From NCBI RefSeq assembly GCF_033115175.1, contig NC_084829.1, positions 134,016,996 through 134,080,995 of the forward strand: a stretch of DNA of 64,000 nucleotides. Direction: 5' to 3'. Numbering within the stretch: position 1 is the stretch's first letter; the number at the start of each line of letters is the position of its first letter. Shown in pieces: positions 10,796 to 22,960 of this stretch. The notes below the pieces were generated by a model. That model was given only the letters and a program-made list of their open reading frames with translations, had not been told where the DNA came from and did not search any database. Source of the DNA: Lepus europaeus. Taxonomy: Eukaryota; Chordata; Mammalia; Lagomorpha; Leporidae. The position numbers and the translations under genes were made by a program.

Positions 10796-13700
10796 TGTAA
10801 CTCTTCCTGGCTATGGTCTCAGTGGCCCCACACTCAATTTTCTAGGAGGGAGTGTGTAGGGCAACAGCAGCAGATGCCCTAGTGTGTCCAACAACCCTTT
10901 AGCTTGTGGTCACCAGCAGTGACAGTGCTAACCACTGAGCCCTGTGGTTGGATTTTGGCTGTGGTTTTTGCTCAGTCTTTTCCTCCATATCTACCTGTTT
11001 CCTGGAACTGATTCTGCAGCCACTTCATTGATCTTGTAGGTAACACAAAATCCTATTCAATAATTAATTTTCTTCTTAAATTAGCAAGTGGGATCTTCTA
11101 TTTCTTTGTTTGCTACAAAGAATATCTAGCATTGGCTTTTTGAAAACAGATGAGGATGTTTGTGAAATATCTATAGGTTCAGAATAACACCACTAAAAGA
11201 CAAACAGAACATATTAGAAGAGGAGGCAGTGTGTCAAATTAACTACCAATATATTGTGCAGATGACGCAACTGGTCGAAAAATGAGTGGAAAAAGCCACA
11301 CAATGTCAAGATTTAAGTGCTCATCTCTTTTCATCCAACATCAGAGAGGAAGCCAATTACTTTACTTCCTGTGGTAGAGCTGGCCAGGATGACACAGCTG
11401 TGAAAAGACATCGCTTTTAAAACTCTACACTTGGACTAGTGGAATATAAAAGGCCATGCCTGGGAGAGCCCCAGTTTGGATCCATATGGTTTGTGAGTCT
11501 TTTTCCCTGTGACATTTTTATGAAGGTTATGTATATGTCCCGTTCATCTTCATTCTCCTGGTGCTAATTGCTGTCTCTTGGACCCTGCTACTGTGTACAG
11601 AGACCACATGCTTCCGCTGACACTGCCCCGACTGCCGTGTGCCACATGGCCCTGCTATCCTCAGATAAGAACCTGCTGCTGTCTGACCACGACAGCTGGA
11701 AATGTTCTGCCTTGAAGAGCTTATCATGTTGAGACTCAAATTGAACTATGACACGGTGGACAAGCACACAGAATGAGTGCTTTCTCTAGGAACAGCTTAT
11801 GACAACCCAAAACCTCCCATGTCCTGGTGGATGTGGGCTTTCCATTTGAAGTTGATAGCAAGGTTTCATATGGAAGCTTCCTGTGAAAAAAGCCCTATGT
11901 TGAAGGCAGCAAGAGGTTCAAGAGAGATATGACTGCACTTTCGCTAACAATTGGTCTTTCTCTGGGCTCTCAGTTACTGATTATTTCTTGATTAAGTAGA
12001 AAGAAATGAAAGAAAATAGCCCTTATTTTTTTCCTTTCTCTTTTATCTCTTTTAATATGACATTTGATATCTCCAAAGTAATAGGTGTGATCTCTTTTAT
12101 GATTTGTAAATATCCATAAGCCAAGAAAGGCAATGTTACCAATAATTGGCCTACACTTGGATGCTCTTTCCTAGTCCTGAACCTCTGCCTCACTAATACA
12201 ACTCCCAGTTGAGCAGGATTCCAAACATTATTTTTATCATTCTCTTTCTTTTAAAAATGATTCTGTTACGTATGTTGGTATACTGAAACAACATCGTGTT
12301 TAGTTTTGGAGCTCTACAAAAATAGCATCATACCACTTCTAGTATTCTGAGACTTGGGTTATCTTCACTTACCATTTGTTTCTGAGTTTCACCAATTCTG
12401 TGCTGTGGAGCAGACAATTCATTCACACTGCCGTATAGCAGGCCTTTGTAAGATTAGACCAAAGTTCACTGATTTATATCCCTGTTGACACCGGGCAGCT
12501 TCTCACTTTTTAGGAAGCTAACTGGAGCTTCTCTGAACATTGTTGCCCCTAGCTCTTTGTGCCTGTGGGTTGTGATGGCTGTGGACTGGACTCCTCCAAG
12601 CCTGTTCCCATTATCTGGAATAATCAAGCTTGCTATTTCTCAGGGATGGAGTGGGGTGTTCATAAAGGGGAGATTTGAGGACATAATCTTTAACTTTTTC
12701 TTCTTACTGACATTATAGTAGGTGTGCAACCCCCAGAATCAAGGCATCAACTCAGTAATGTCCTAGCCTGCTTGGCACTGATGTGAAAAGATGAGCATTT
12801 CAGTCTAGGTTAGATATAGGAATTTCAGGTGGTAAGAATTTCAATCTATACAAGAAAAAGATAAGGCAGGAGAGCAATTAGAAAGATAATAACACTGCTT
12901 GGTGGGCAGTCAGTGAATTTAATCTTGAGGCTAAGCCCAATGTCATTTTGAGAAAATTTAGGCAGAAAATTGAATTTTTTCCCTTATATAAGTTTAATTT
13001 TCTTCCCAGAAAATCTAGAAATTCTACTTCTTACCATTTTCAGAGATTTGGATTCTATCCACATAATAAACCTGGAAATTTTAAAATAAAGTCAACTTTC
13101 TGTTTTCCAATATCAAACACTTCTATACTTGGATAAGTCAATATTTAACGCTACAATTCCTAGTGATCAACTGACTGTTTCCTTTTACATAAACACAAAT
13201 TTGAAGTTTAGTGAGTTATCTGTTTCCAATTTTTTTCCATAAGTCCTGGAAAATAAATGATAGATTCAAGGTCACAATTTATTCTCAACATTTCTGAAAA
13301 TACCCATGTGTTTGGAGTTAAAACACAATTCTCCTTCCTAACAAGAGAAGTTCATGCTTGTTTGGTATTTACACTTGAATGAAGGTATCTTTTATTTTGA
13401 ATAGAAATCTGTTTTCTAACAGAAACATAGTGTAAAATGAAGCAAACGATGGATTTTACAGGCTAAAAAGATTCTGAATTGTAAAAATGAAATGCTTTCA
13501 CCAAAAGAATTTTTCTTGTTCCTTTTCATAAGAAGTACATACATGTATAATAAATAACCTATTTACTATGGCTCTTTATTCCCTGGAAATAAAGTATTTA
13601 ATTCACTAGATGTTTTCCAAATTAAGCAAAGGAAATTGCCTGATAAATTTATGACTATAGTTTCTGGGGAATAAACTTGAGGCCAGTTGGACATAATTGG

Positions 13701-14100
13701 ATTGAAGCAAAGGTGGTGCAATACAGCAGTGAAATCAGAACAGTCTCACTAGCCAATAAGGATGAATCATGGTATAATATAATGTTACGTTTGGAGGGAT
13801 TTTAAAGGTCATCTAGTCCAGCAGTATGATTTACACCAAAGAAATTTTTTGGCTTGGCAGCATAAAAGCAAAGCTGTGTATTTTATTTTCTAGATCCAAT
13901 CCAAATTATTTCATCAAAATCGGATACGGGTTCAACATTTATTCTAACCTTGAATTCTAATATAATTAGTTTTTCAACTTGCAATCTACTGATTGGCCAC
14001 AAGGGGAGCCCAGGGGCCTTTTGAAATAGAAGGCAAAAATGTGTGAAATACACATTGTGCTCCATTCTAACACAGTAAATTTTGATCTATCAATCTGTTT
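10796..14100. other. Unassigned, low repeat density
   Basis: Largest apparently unique stretch of the window. No recognised gene; frames at 11527-11739, 12485-12718 and 12948-13136 are short and unlike known families. Near 13800-13820 the phrase 'aaaggtcatctagtccagca' resembles the ends of mammalian hAT/Charlie-type MER elements, recognised by eye only. It could hold regulatory or conserved non-coding DNA, which cannot be judged from one sequence. Confidence 0.4.
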
Positions 14101-14103
14101 AGA

Positions 14104-14406
14104 AAAGCAAAAAAAAAAAAAAAAAAGAGAGACATAGGCATGACAGAGATCTTCTGTTGATTCACTCCTCAAATGCCTGCGACAACAAAGGCTGTCCAGG
14201 CCAAAGCCAGGAGCCCAGGACTGAACCAAGATCTTCCACATAGGTGGCAAGGACCCAAGTCTTTAAGCCATCACCTAATGCCTCCAAGAGTACACTTGCG
14301 CAGGAAAATAGAATCATAAGTGGAACCAGGACTCAAACTCAGGCATTCTGACATGGGATGCAGGCATGCCAATTGACATATTCACTGCTCTATCAAATGC
14401 CTACCC
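14104..14406 (-). mobile_element. Old CSINE, minus strand
   Basis: Reverse-oriented SINE with its A/T tail end at about 14108-14130 (A-run then GAGAGACATAGG), the core 'gccaaagccaggagccc' and a degraded head near 14400. Divergence indicates an old copy. Confidence 0.8.
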
Positions 14407-14433
14407 CTGAGATATTTTTTAAAAGCTTCAGAA

Positions 14434-14760
14434 GGGGCTGGCACCATGGCTCACTTGGCTAATCCTCCGCCTGCGGTGCCGGCACCCCGGGTTCTAGTCT
14501 AGGTTGGGGTTCCGGGTACTAGTCCCGGAGCTGCTGTGGCCTGGGAGGGCAGCAGAGGATGGTCCAAGTGCTTGGGTCCCTGCACCCACGTGAGAGACCA
14601 GGAGGAAGTATCCAGCTCCTGGCTTCAGATCGGGCCATAGTGGCCATTAGGGGAGTGAACCAAGGGAAGGAAGACCTTTTTCTCTGTCTCTCTCTATTTC
14701 TGTCTCTCTTTCTCACTGTCTAACTCTGCCTGGCAAAAAATTTTAAAAAATTAAAAAAAA
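14434..14760 (+). mobile_element. CSINE, first of a tandem pair
   Basis: CSINE starting 'ggggctggcaccatggctca', ending in an A/T-rich tail at about 14760. The target sequence AGCTTCAGAA precedes it and a near copy, ATCTTCAGAAGA, follows it and directly precedes a second CSINE at 14775. Confidence 0.92.
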
Positions 14761-14774
14761 AAATCTTCAGAAGA

Positions 14775-15110
14775 GGGGCCGGTGCTGTGACGCAGAGGGT
14801 TAACACCCTGGCCTGAAGCACCGGCATTTCATATGGGCACCGGGTTCGAGACTCGGCTGCTCCACTTCTGATCCAGCTCTCTACTGTGGCTTGGGAAAGC
14901 AGTAGAAGATGGCCCAAGTCCTTGAGGAGACCCAGAAGAAGCTCCTGGCTCCTAGCTTCAGATCAGTGTAACTCCAGCCGTTGCAGCCAATTGGGGAGTG
15001 AAACTTCAGATGGAAGACCTCGCTCTCTCTCTCTGCCTCTCCTCTCTCTGTGTAACTCTGACTTTCAAATAAATAAATCTTTAAAAATTAATTTAAAAAA
15101 TTAAAATTAA
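14775..15110 (+). mobile_element. CSINE, second of a tandem pair
   Basis: Different CSINE subtype: head 'ggggccggtgctgtgacgca', B box 'gggttcgagactc', and a tail 'tttcaaataaataaatct'. It is followed after A-rich filler by ATCTTCGGAAGA near 15127, a third near copy of the target site, so the pair share one target locus. Confidence 0.93.
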
Positions 15111-15254
15111 AATAAAAAAATTAAAAATCTTCGGAAGAATCAAAAAGTATTATACATGTTTATAACTCAAAAAAAAAAACTTTGGGAACAATAATTGTTA
15201 AAAGTCATAAATAAACTCAATAATAACATTTGAAGATTGAAGAGAGGTATGATC

Positions 15255-15470
15255 TAGTCTTAATTTTCATTGAAAAATCTGTACTTAACGTGGAGTTGGT
15301 CCTATGTATATAAAATCAAATTAAAAATGAACCATAATGAAGAAGGGGATGGGAAAGGGAGAGGGAGGTGGGATAGGAGTCGGGGTGGGAGGGTGGGTAT
15401 GGGGGAAAGAACCACTACATTCCTAAAGCTGCACTCATGAAAAATGCATTCATTAAATAAAAGCTGTAAA
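15255..15470 (+). mobile_element. L1 3'UTR end, plus strand
   Basis: The last 200 bp of a rabbit-type L1: 'tatataaaatcaaatt', purine-rich G tract at about 15340-15410, 'gaaccactacattcctaaag' and the terminus 'attcattaaataaa'. It is 5'-truncated and near identical in layout to 47.70-47.91 kb. Confidence 0.88.
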
Positions 15471-15479
15471 ATATTTTCA

Positions 15480-17340
15480 TTGAGTTATATTAATGGATAG
15501 TAAAGATAATAAGATGATACAAGCATTTTTTAAGGCTGTTTTATTTATGCTAATATTTAAATCACTGTCAGGAAAATTTTTCCTGAAAACAAAACAAAGA
15601 CTGAACAAAGAAATCTAGACAGAGTAAAATTACAGAGTTCAGAATACGGTAAATCCCAGATTCATTAGGGTTTGACTTAGGAATTTTCAATTTCTTTATA
15701 GAGTGAAAGTGATATACAATTAACAGAAACTCTACCTCAAATTATGAATTTTGATCTTTTCTGGCTTGTCCCATTCAGGACAGCACTTTATGTAGCTGGG
15801 CTGTCACAGTGAGCTACAGAATCATTCAGCCACAATTAAAATGGTAGTGAGCTGATCCTCTACAGTGTACTGTGCTATCACCATTGGATTCAGGTATTCA
15901 ATAAATTACCCGAGCTATTCAACATTTTGTTGTAAAATAGGTTCTGTGTTAGATGATTTTACCCAACAACAGGCTGACATAAGTGATCTGAGCACAGTTA
16001 AGGTAGGCTGGACTAAGTTACAATGTTCAGAATGTTAGATATAGTAAGTGTATTTTATTTATAATATTTTCAACTTATAAGAGACTGCATTTAATTTGAG
16101 AAGCATGTGTGCGATAGTCACTTTTGAGGAAGACTATTTTAGAATGAGTCCTTTTATGAGATGATGTTACATAATATAAATGACATGACCATTAAAGAGT
16201 ATAATTATGGTATAACATTATAGCATTTATCAGCTTATGTTATCCTTGTACTTCATCTAGGCTGTGAGGACCTCACGGCACTGAGCATTGCCTTTGATTT
16301 AGTCATCCTTGAATCCTCAGTCCCCAACAGGAGAAATAAGCACATGGAGGACAATTAGCACACTTCTTGACTGGATACATTTTCACCAAAGGCAACAAGC
16401 ATGCTTTCCTCATTCCCCCCGGTCCTATGTTGGAGCTGAAACAAAAGGCACATCTCCCTAGAATGTCTGGCTAACAAGGTCCCAGTTTACACTGCCAACA
16501 AGAGGCACTTGCATAGATTACCAAAGGCTGAGGGGAGTCAGGGCCATTAGTGTCTCTCAGGGGCAAGTGGTTTCAGTAGATAACAAATATGAGGCTTCGC
16601 ATTGTTGCCAGCAACATACTTCAAACCACTTGGCTCTGGTGTGAGCAGCTAAAATCATAGATGTGATTTCCTCCCATTTCTGGAAGCTACAATGGCTTCC
16701 CTCAGCAATGAACTCTCTATATTCTGTTGATTACTATTGGTGACATGCACTTAAAGTCCCTTTTGTATGGCTGATCCATCTATGACTTAAAATGCTGAGT
16801 AAAGTATCTGAATAAGTTTATGTCAGCATGACCCTTTAATTATGGGTGAGTCAAGAAAATTAACAATGGACTCAAAATAAGGCAATAAGGTTTTGCAAGC
16901 GAAAGTTGTAACCATATAAGCAGAAATGAAAAATGTCACTCTTTGCAATAGTTAACCTATCTGTTGGAAGCAGATATTTGCAAAATTCTCACTTAATTTG
17001 CTAGCTGGATTAAAATGGCAGAATTGAAGAAATGTTGTGAAGGGAAGAAATTAAAATTAATGCCACCTTGACCTACCACATTTATAAGTTGTCTCCTTGT
17101 TTTTATTCATTTTAAATATTATTGTCAAGAAATGCTGAACTAAATAAATTGCTTGAGGTTCAGTGTGTGCAAGTTGGAGACTTAAAAACTCTGGGAGGCT
17201 ACAGTCATGTGGGGTTCCTACATTTTTGTAAGTTTTACTTCCAGAGGCTGAACAAAATTTTCACAGTAAATTTCAAAGAAAACTTCCCTCCAGTTTCAGG
17301 AAGAGTAAATGGAAAGGAATCCATTGTAAATACACCAGAG
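15480..17340. other. Unassigned, no gene seen
   Basis: AT-rich, apparently unique DNA. No recognisable coding segment, RNA gene or repeat beyond short A/T runs. A 79-codon open frame at 17122-17361 runs into the L1 5'UTR-like block and has no recognised family. Confidence 0.45.
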
Positions 17341-18600
17341 TGGGAGATCCAAGATGGCTGAATTGCAAGAAGCTTAGCTCACCTCAGCTGCAGAAAGATA
17401 CAAGAGAAGCAGCAGATGGATCATGTTCTCAGGGGACTGACTGAGAGAAATTTTCAGTGGAGAACTGACAGAACAGAACAGAGACTTCAGAGGACAACAA
17501 GGAGAAAAGACGTACACTCCACTGCTGGCGATGTCGTCAGCCACCCCTGCATCTTTCTGACTGGCTCCCCATTGGGAAAAGCCACCTTGCAGAGATAAGA
17601 CAGAAAGAAGTCACCGTAGTGCTCACCACCGGCAGCTTTAACTGAGGAAGAATTCCACAGCCCCCACTGACTTCTTCAAGTCCAGCCTGGAGAGCTGACA
17701 GGGGTCTTAGTGACTACTTTGCTGCATAAAGGGAGCACATGTTGTCTTCTTGCCCTCCGTCAACCAAAGCACCAACCCGTTTGCTTCAGTAGAGTTGTTG
17801 TTGGACTCTGTTCTGACTCAGAGGATAACAAGATGTTCTATTGCTCCCAGAGCCATCAGAGCCGGAGACAGCTCAATTTATAGGGCAGAGAGCAGGCCCA
17901 CTGCACCCTACAACTATGGGAATTCTGTGTAAAAACCACAGAGCTGAGAAAATTACAGACTGTGGCTGGATTTCCAGGCACCTGCCCAATCTAACTGCAG
18001 AGACCCACAGCTCCTGAATTGGGAACAAGTCTCAGCAGAGTGCAGCCAGGGGACACACTGTGGAGTGAGTTGGTGCTATGGATGGTGCACATGCCTGGGT
18101 GGTGAAGCACACTGGTACCATGAGCTCATTCTAAGCTGCGGATAAACCAAGTTTACCCTGGCACAGTGAAGAGCTGGTACTGTGAACACACCAGCCATCT
18201 CCAGTATCCTCTTCCCCCACTGACTATAGATTGTAGCCCAATGTGTTCCACCAATCCGTCTTGGGTGTCACTCTGGACTCTTACCCTACCCACAAACCAT
18301 GAACAGAGCTCCTTGGCCCCACCCTGCACAAACCCCTGGAGCTGAAGTGCAAGCCTTAAGTACTCCACCAAGTCACAGAGGCACATTTCCAAGAATAAAG
18401 CCTTTGATTAAAAAAAAGAGAGAGAGAGAGAGAGATCTCCCATATGTGCAAAACTCCACCAAGTCACAGAGGCACATTTACAAGAATAAAACCTTTGATT
18501 AAAAAAAGAGAGAGAGAGATCCCTCAGATGTGCAAAAATCAATGTAGGAACATAAGAAACATGAAAAGGAAGGTGATATGTCTCCTTAAAAGGAACATAA
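17341..18600 (+). mobile_element. L1 5'UTR-like block (old subfamily)
   Basis: Starts 'tgggagatccaagatggctg', whose CAAGATGGC core is the YY1-type motif found at L1 5' ends. The interior shares ordered similarity with 36.2-37.4 kb (for example 'gaagaattccacagccccc', 'gactactttgctgcata') and leads into ORF1 sequence at 19.0 kb. It is therefore the promoter/5' leader of a plus-strand L1. It contains a 91-bp tandem duplication at 18362-18538. Open frames inside are not conserved. Confidence 0.7.
18362..18538 (+). repeat. 91-bp tandem duplication in L1 leader
   Basis: Unit 1 begins at 18362 and unit 2 at 18453, each 'actccaccaagtcacagagg' followed by 'gcacattt.caagaataaa', an A-run, a (GA)n stretch and 'atctcccatatgtgcaaaa'-like sequence. 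The units differ by a few substitutions and in (GA)n length, so the duplication is not brand new. Confidence 0.9.
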
Positions 18601-18639
18601 TAATGTGTTAATATCAGATTGTTAAGAAAGGGAGATTCA

Positions 18640-18897
18640 GGGGCTGGCGCTGTGGCATAGTGGGTAAAGCCACTGCCTACAGCGCTGGCATCCCAAATGG
18701 GCGCTGGTTTGAAATCCAGCTGCTACACTTCTGATCCAGCTCTCTGATATGGCCTGGGAAAGCAGTAGAAGATGATTCAAGTCCTTGGGCCCCTTTACTC
18801 ATGTGGGAGACCTGGAAGAAACTCCTGACTCCTGTCTTCGGATCAATACAGCAATGGATGTTGTGGCCAACTGGGGAATGAACCAACAATGGAAGAC

Positions 18898-18937
<40 letters not shown>

Positions 18938-19012
18938 ACTCTCTCTCCCTCTCCCTCTCCTTCTCTCACTGTGTAACTCTTTCAAATAAAATAAATAAAT
19001 CTTTTTTTAAAA
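18640..19012 (+). mobile_element. CSINE with long (CT)n tail inside L1 leader/ORF1
   Basis: CSINE (head 'ggggctggcgctgtggcata', core 'catgtgggagacctggaaga', (CT)n of about 70 bp at 18900-18970, end 'aaataaataaatct'). The flanks AAAGGGAGATT and AAAAGGAGATT form an imperfect TSD, so the surrounding L1 is continuous across it. Confidence 0.93.
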
Positions 19013-19740
19013 AAAGGAGATTGATGAAATGCCTGAAAAAAGAATTTGAAAGAATGATCATAAGGTTATTCAAAAATACAGAAAGACAGTTAAATGAAAT
19101 TACTAAGTCAATACACAATGTTGACAAAAAATTCAACAAGATAGAGTTATTTAAAATATCAAACAGAAATACTAGAAAGTATTCAACAAGACAAATGAAA
19201 AAATGAAAAAAAATACAAAAGAAATCCTTACAACAGATTTGGTGAGGCAGAAGAAAGAATATTTGATTCAAAAACAGGTTTTGAAAGATCTCAGTCATAT
19301 AAAAATAAAGAAGAAAAATTAGAAATACTGAAAGCAGTGTTCAGGATCTGTAAGATACCATCAAATGACCAAATATAGATGTTTTAGGAGTTCCTGAAGG
19401 TATGGAAAAAAGAATGACTTAGAAAACGTACTCAATGAAATAACAGCAGAAATTTCTCCCAATTTGGAAGAAGATACAGAATTCCAAATACAGGATACAT
19501 ACAGCCCCACACAGGAATGATAAGAAAAGATCAGAAAAGATCCTTTCCATGACACATTATAGTCTAACTTTGAAAACTAAAGCAAAAAGATAATATCCTT
19601 AAATTTTCAATCCAGGCATGCCAAATCACTTTAAACTTACTCCAGTCAGACTGACAACATATTTCTCAACAGAAACCCTATACTACAGTTAGAATGGCTA
19701 CTATAATAAAACAATACTAATGAGGATATGGAGAAAAAGA
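19013..19740 (+). mobile_element. L1 ORF1 remnant fused to ORF2 C-terminal codons
   Basis: ORF1 coiled-coil and RRM-region codons (19020-19680: 'atgcctgaaaaaagaatttg', 'ggagttcctgaaggtatgg', 'caacagaaaccctatac'). At about 19685-19700 it switches directly to 'ttagaatggctactataata' and 'gaggatatggagaaaaagat', which belong to the ORF2 C-terminus. Everything between is missing, an internal deletion of several kilobases. Non-coding now. Confidence 0.75.
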
Positions 19741-20254
19741 TACCTTTATCTTCAAGATGGAGAATAGAGAAAGGAAGTACTGATTTAGCCAAAAGGAAAA
19801 ACAGTAACCACTAAAGTGAAGGAAGAGAATTCCCAGGGGAAAGTTAGAGAAACATTTGCAGTGGCAATTCTACAGAAGAAAGAGCAACACTGTGGACCAG
19901 CATGGATGGTGTGGATGCACAGAAATCAGCATAGATATAAAACATGACACCTGCAGCAGAGAGCTGGGAGGACGCACCAGCTTTGGAGAGCAGTATGAGA
20001 ACAAATTGCAGCAGCCTGAGCCACTGGTGATACAGCCTTAGGGAGAGCCTGGCATGAGTCCAGCCTGGAGCCCTAAGGTGAATAATGTACCCACCAACCA
20101 AGTGCAAAAGAAGACATCTTTTTTTCTCCCCATCCCCCCACAACAGCTCTGGGCAACTGACTGGGAGAGGATACCATCTTGACGTAAGAAGCAACTGCAG
20201 CAGCTCCAGTCAGCATACACAGCAATGGGCAGGGAGAACCCACAATTTGAAATG
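19741..20254 (+). mobile_element. L1 5'UTR segment, left of LTR
   Basis: Sequence related to 21.92-22.2 kb: both carry 'tcccaggggaaa', then a 'gcagcagagagctgggagga'-like block and a 'gatacagcct'/'gatatagcca' block. It is therefore another copy of an L1 5' leader. It is cut by LTR-like sequence and resumes at about 20972. Confidence 0.65.
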
Positions 20255-20971
20255 AATAGTGGCAGTATTAGGTAGGAAGTCATATATGAGCTTATGTGTA
20301 TGTGACAAAGGCCTAAAAAGTTGACATCTAGGTCCAGCATATGCATCTCAAAGTCATCCCAATAAACTTCCAGGGGTAGCCCAGTATTTGCATCCTGCCC
20401 TGCCCCTTCTACCTGATAACCTACCAGGTGGGGATCCCCACCCCTTTTGCCTGATAACCTTCTAGGTGCAGCCCAGTATCTGCACTTCAAACACACCCAG
20501 CCCCTTGTACCCAATAACCATCCTTCCTCTAAGGCTCCTCTAAGGCGGGGCGATGCCAGCCAACCTTCCCCCTGTCTGTTAACTTCAGGGGGAAAATTCA
20601 GAAAGGAATTTTTCATATTTACATCCAAAAAGTCCTTTGTTCCAAGAGGAGCAGAGGTGGGGAGGCAAAACCCATCCTCTTAAAAACCCCCAGCCTCAAC
20701 CAGACTGTGTGCTCAGCTCTCTGCCTCTATCCTGAGCTGACCGCCTGGCCTGGTCAGGTGTACTCTCTCCACTCAACCATGTAACCCCGCTCTCCCCCAG
20801 GCTGAGCGAATGGGTACTCTCTCCCAGGTTCTGTCTGGAGAGGTGCCCATTCATTCTTATGGATGTCCCTACCCTAATAAACCTTGCTATTTTACTTTTC
20901 ACTACTCTCTGTCTCACACCTGAATTCTTCCTTGCATGAAGACAAGAACCCTGCCATTCCCCAGTAACAGC
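20255..20971 (+). mobile_element. Solo LTR-like element
   Basis: About 700 bp with LTR architecture and no internal retroviral genes. It has a C-rich U3-like part, a TATA-like 'tcttaaaaacccc' at about 20677, a CT-rich R start, the polyadenylation signal AATAAA near 20876, then a U5-like 'ctgtctcacacctgaattc' and an end near 'ccccagtaaca'. It lies within L1 5'UTR sequence. Exact ends and target duplication were not resolved. No provirus genes lie beside it, so it is best read as a solo LTR of an endogenous retrovirus. Confidence 0.6.
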
Positions 20972-21208
20972 AGCAGTGGCTCTTGTGCACGCATGTGACC
21001 CAGATATTTTACCAGAGAGAAAGGTTCACATTCTCCACTGCCTTTGAGTCTGGCTGGGAGGATTGACAGGTTGCTGCACTGGGCATCCATTTAGAATTGT
21101 GAAGTTCCTCCAGCCTCTCACCTCATAGTCTCTGGGACTCAAACTACCAAGGCAGAGCACCCACACACAGCTGGCCCTGGGAACATCTCTGCCCATTGAT
21201 GGACTGGA
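20972..21208 (+). mobile_element. L1 5'UTR segment, right of LTR
   Basis: Similar in order to 39.46-39.62 kb and 22.44-22.6 kb: 'cactgcctttgagtctggct', then 'gggcatccatttag', then 'actaccaaggcagagcacc'. This identifies it as the continuation of the L1 leader interrupted by the LTR-like element. Confidence 0.65.
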
Positions 21209-21915
21209 TAAGTTAGCAGGGAAGAGCAGATCCTCTGTACCCTGTAACTGAACAGATAATCAAAGCCAAAATAGACAAATGGGATTACATTAAGATCAGA
21301 AGCTTCTGCACTGCAAAGGAAACACTCAGCAAAATGAAGAGGCAATTGACAGAACGGGAGAAAATAGTTGAAAACTATGAAACTGATAAAAGATGAATAT
21401 TAAAAATATATAAAGAGCTCAAGAAATTCGACAATAACAAAACAAACAGTCCAGTTAAGAAATTGGCAAATGACTTGAACACAGATTTTTCAAAAGAAAA
21501 AATAAAGCAAAAATGCTCAGGATCATTAGCCTTCAGGAAAATGCAAATCATACTACAATGAGGTTTCACCTAACCCCAGTTAGAATGACTCTCATACAGA
21601 AATCAACAATTAATGCTGGCGAGATGTGAGGTAAAAGGTACCCTAATACACTACTGATGGGAATGTAAACTAGTGCATCCATTGTGGAAGACAGTATGGA
21701 GATTCCTCAGAAAACTGAAAACAGATGTACCATATGACCTGGCAATCCCACTCCTGGGAATTTACCCAAGGGAAATGAAATCAGCATATGAAAAAGAATT
21801 ATCTATACCCTCATGTTTATTGCAGCTCAATTCACAATAGCTAAGATATGGAATCAATGCAAATGTCCATCAACTAATGACTGGATAAAGAAATTATGGA
21901 GTGAAAAAATAAAGT
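21209..21915 (+). mobile_element. L1 ORF2 C-terminal part
   Basis: Encodes the conserved ORF2 tail in order: '[20 protein letters not shown]', 'QMKKCSGSLAFRKMQI'-like, '[20 protein letters not shown]' and 'CSSIHNS'-like. It abuts a 5'UTR on each side, so ORF1 and most of ORF2 are absent. Stops are present. Confidence 0.8.
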
Positions 21916-22960
21916 ATAAGAGGCACGCCCCCAGGGGAAAATTGGAGAGAAAACTGCATGGGAAGCCCCATGGGAAGAGGTGAATGGCAAGAACCGGTGT
22001 GTGAATGGAGCTGAGGCACAGCGCGGGCAGGAGCAGAGCTGCAGCAGAAAGCTGGAGCAGGCTGCAGATTAGAGACAAGGTGAGCCTGGCTGCAGCAACC
22101 TGTGGTGATATAGCCAGAGAGAGAACATGGTGTTAGTCTGGACTGGAGTCCCAGGGGTTGGTGGTTGCTGGTGGTTACCTGCGGACCCAGTAGAAGTTGA
22201 GGGGGATGTTTGATTCCTCCTCATTGCTCCAGAACAATGCCTGTTGCCTGGCAGAGAAAGGGAAGGTGCCATTTTGGAAGAGGGCAGCGGCAGCTTCATA
22301 AGCCGCTGGGTTCTTACATGGCAGTTGGCTGAGACCCAATGCCTGTTTAACAGTGCTGGTGGCAGAGGTGAACAGGCAGCAGCATTCAGCCACTGGATTG
22401 AGTGTGCATGTGTGAATGAGAGATTTTGTGGAGAGAACTGGTCCATGGTCCCCATAGTCTTTGAGCCTGACTGGGAGGTTGCTGGGCAGTTAAAAGCAGG
22501 GCACTCGCACCTGCAGCCTCCCAGAGTCAAAACACTGAGGCAGCTCCGCCTCTCTATTTACAGACTGACAGGGTGGAGAGAAACCCCTGAACCCAGCAAC
22601 TATAAGAGTATTGTGACCTGAGACTTGGGAGACTCAGCAATTATATGAGTAAGGGTAGAGTGTAGCTGGGGAGTGAGTTCTACCATGCCCAACTCCGGGT
22701 ATTACCCTGGAAACTGCCCCACCCTAGAGCATTGACTAGAACTCCCATGTCATACCCACTACATACGTCTAGGTACTCATTGAAACAGCAGACATCCCAC
22801 TATACCACATAAGCAGAACCCTAAGATAAAAGCCATCAGAATTAAAACAAAAACAACACAACTTCACAGATGCCTAAAAATAAAACCAGAAATTCAAGAA
22901 ACAAGAATAATGAAGACACCAGGCCCCCACAGAGGAACACAGAACATTTCAGTATTAGAA
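21916..22960 (+). mobile_element. L1 5'UTR-like block
   Basis: GC-richer leader sequence parallel to 19.74-20.25 and 20.97-21.2 kb. It ends with 'aattcaagaaacaagaataa' and 'gaggaacacagaac', resembling the sequence just before ORF1 in other copies. Antisense open frames of up to 153 codons are non-conserved and reflect GC content. Confidence 0.6.

Noticed and set aside
11527-11739. Possible exon or pseudogene in the unique stretch
   Set aside because: Moderate GC and a 70-codon antisense frame, but no recognised protein family, no convincing splice sites and stops in the sense frames.
18901-18975. Serine/leucine repeat protein from the (CT)n run
   Set aside because: Simple-sequence translation inside a SINE tail.
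20038-20628. 196-codon minus-strand open frame
   Set aside because: It spans the boundary between an L1 leader and an LTR-like element, is not conserved in the parallel leader copies, and has no recognised domain.
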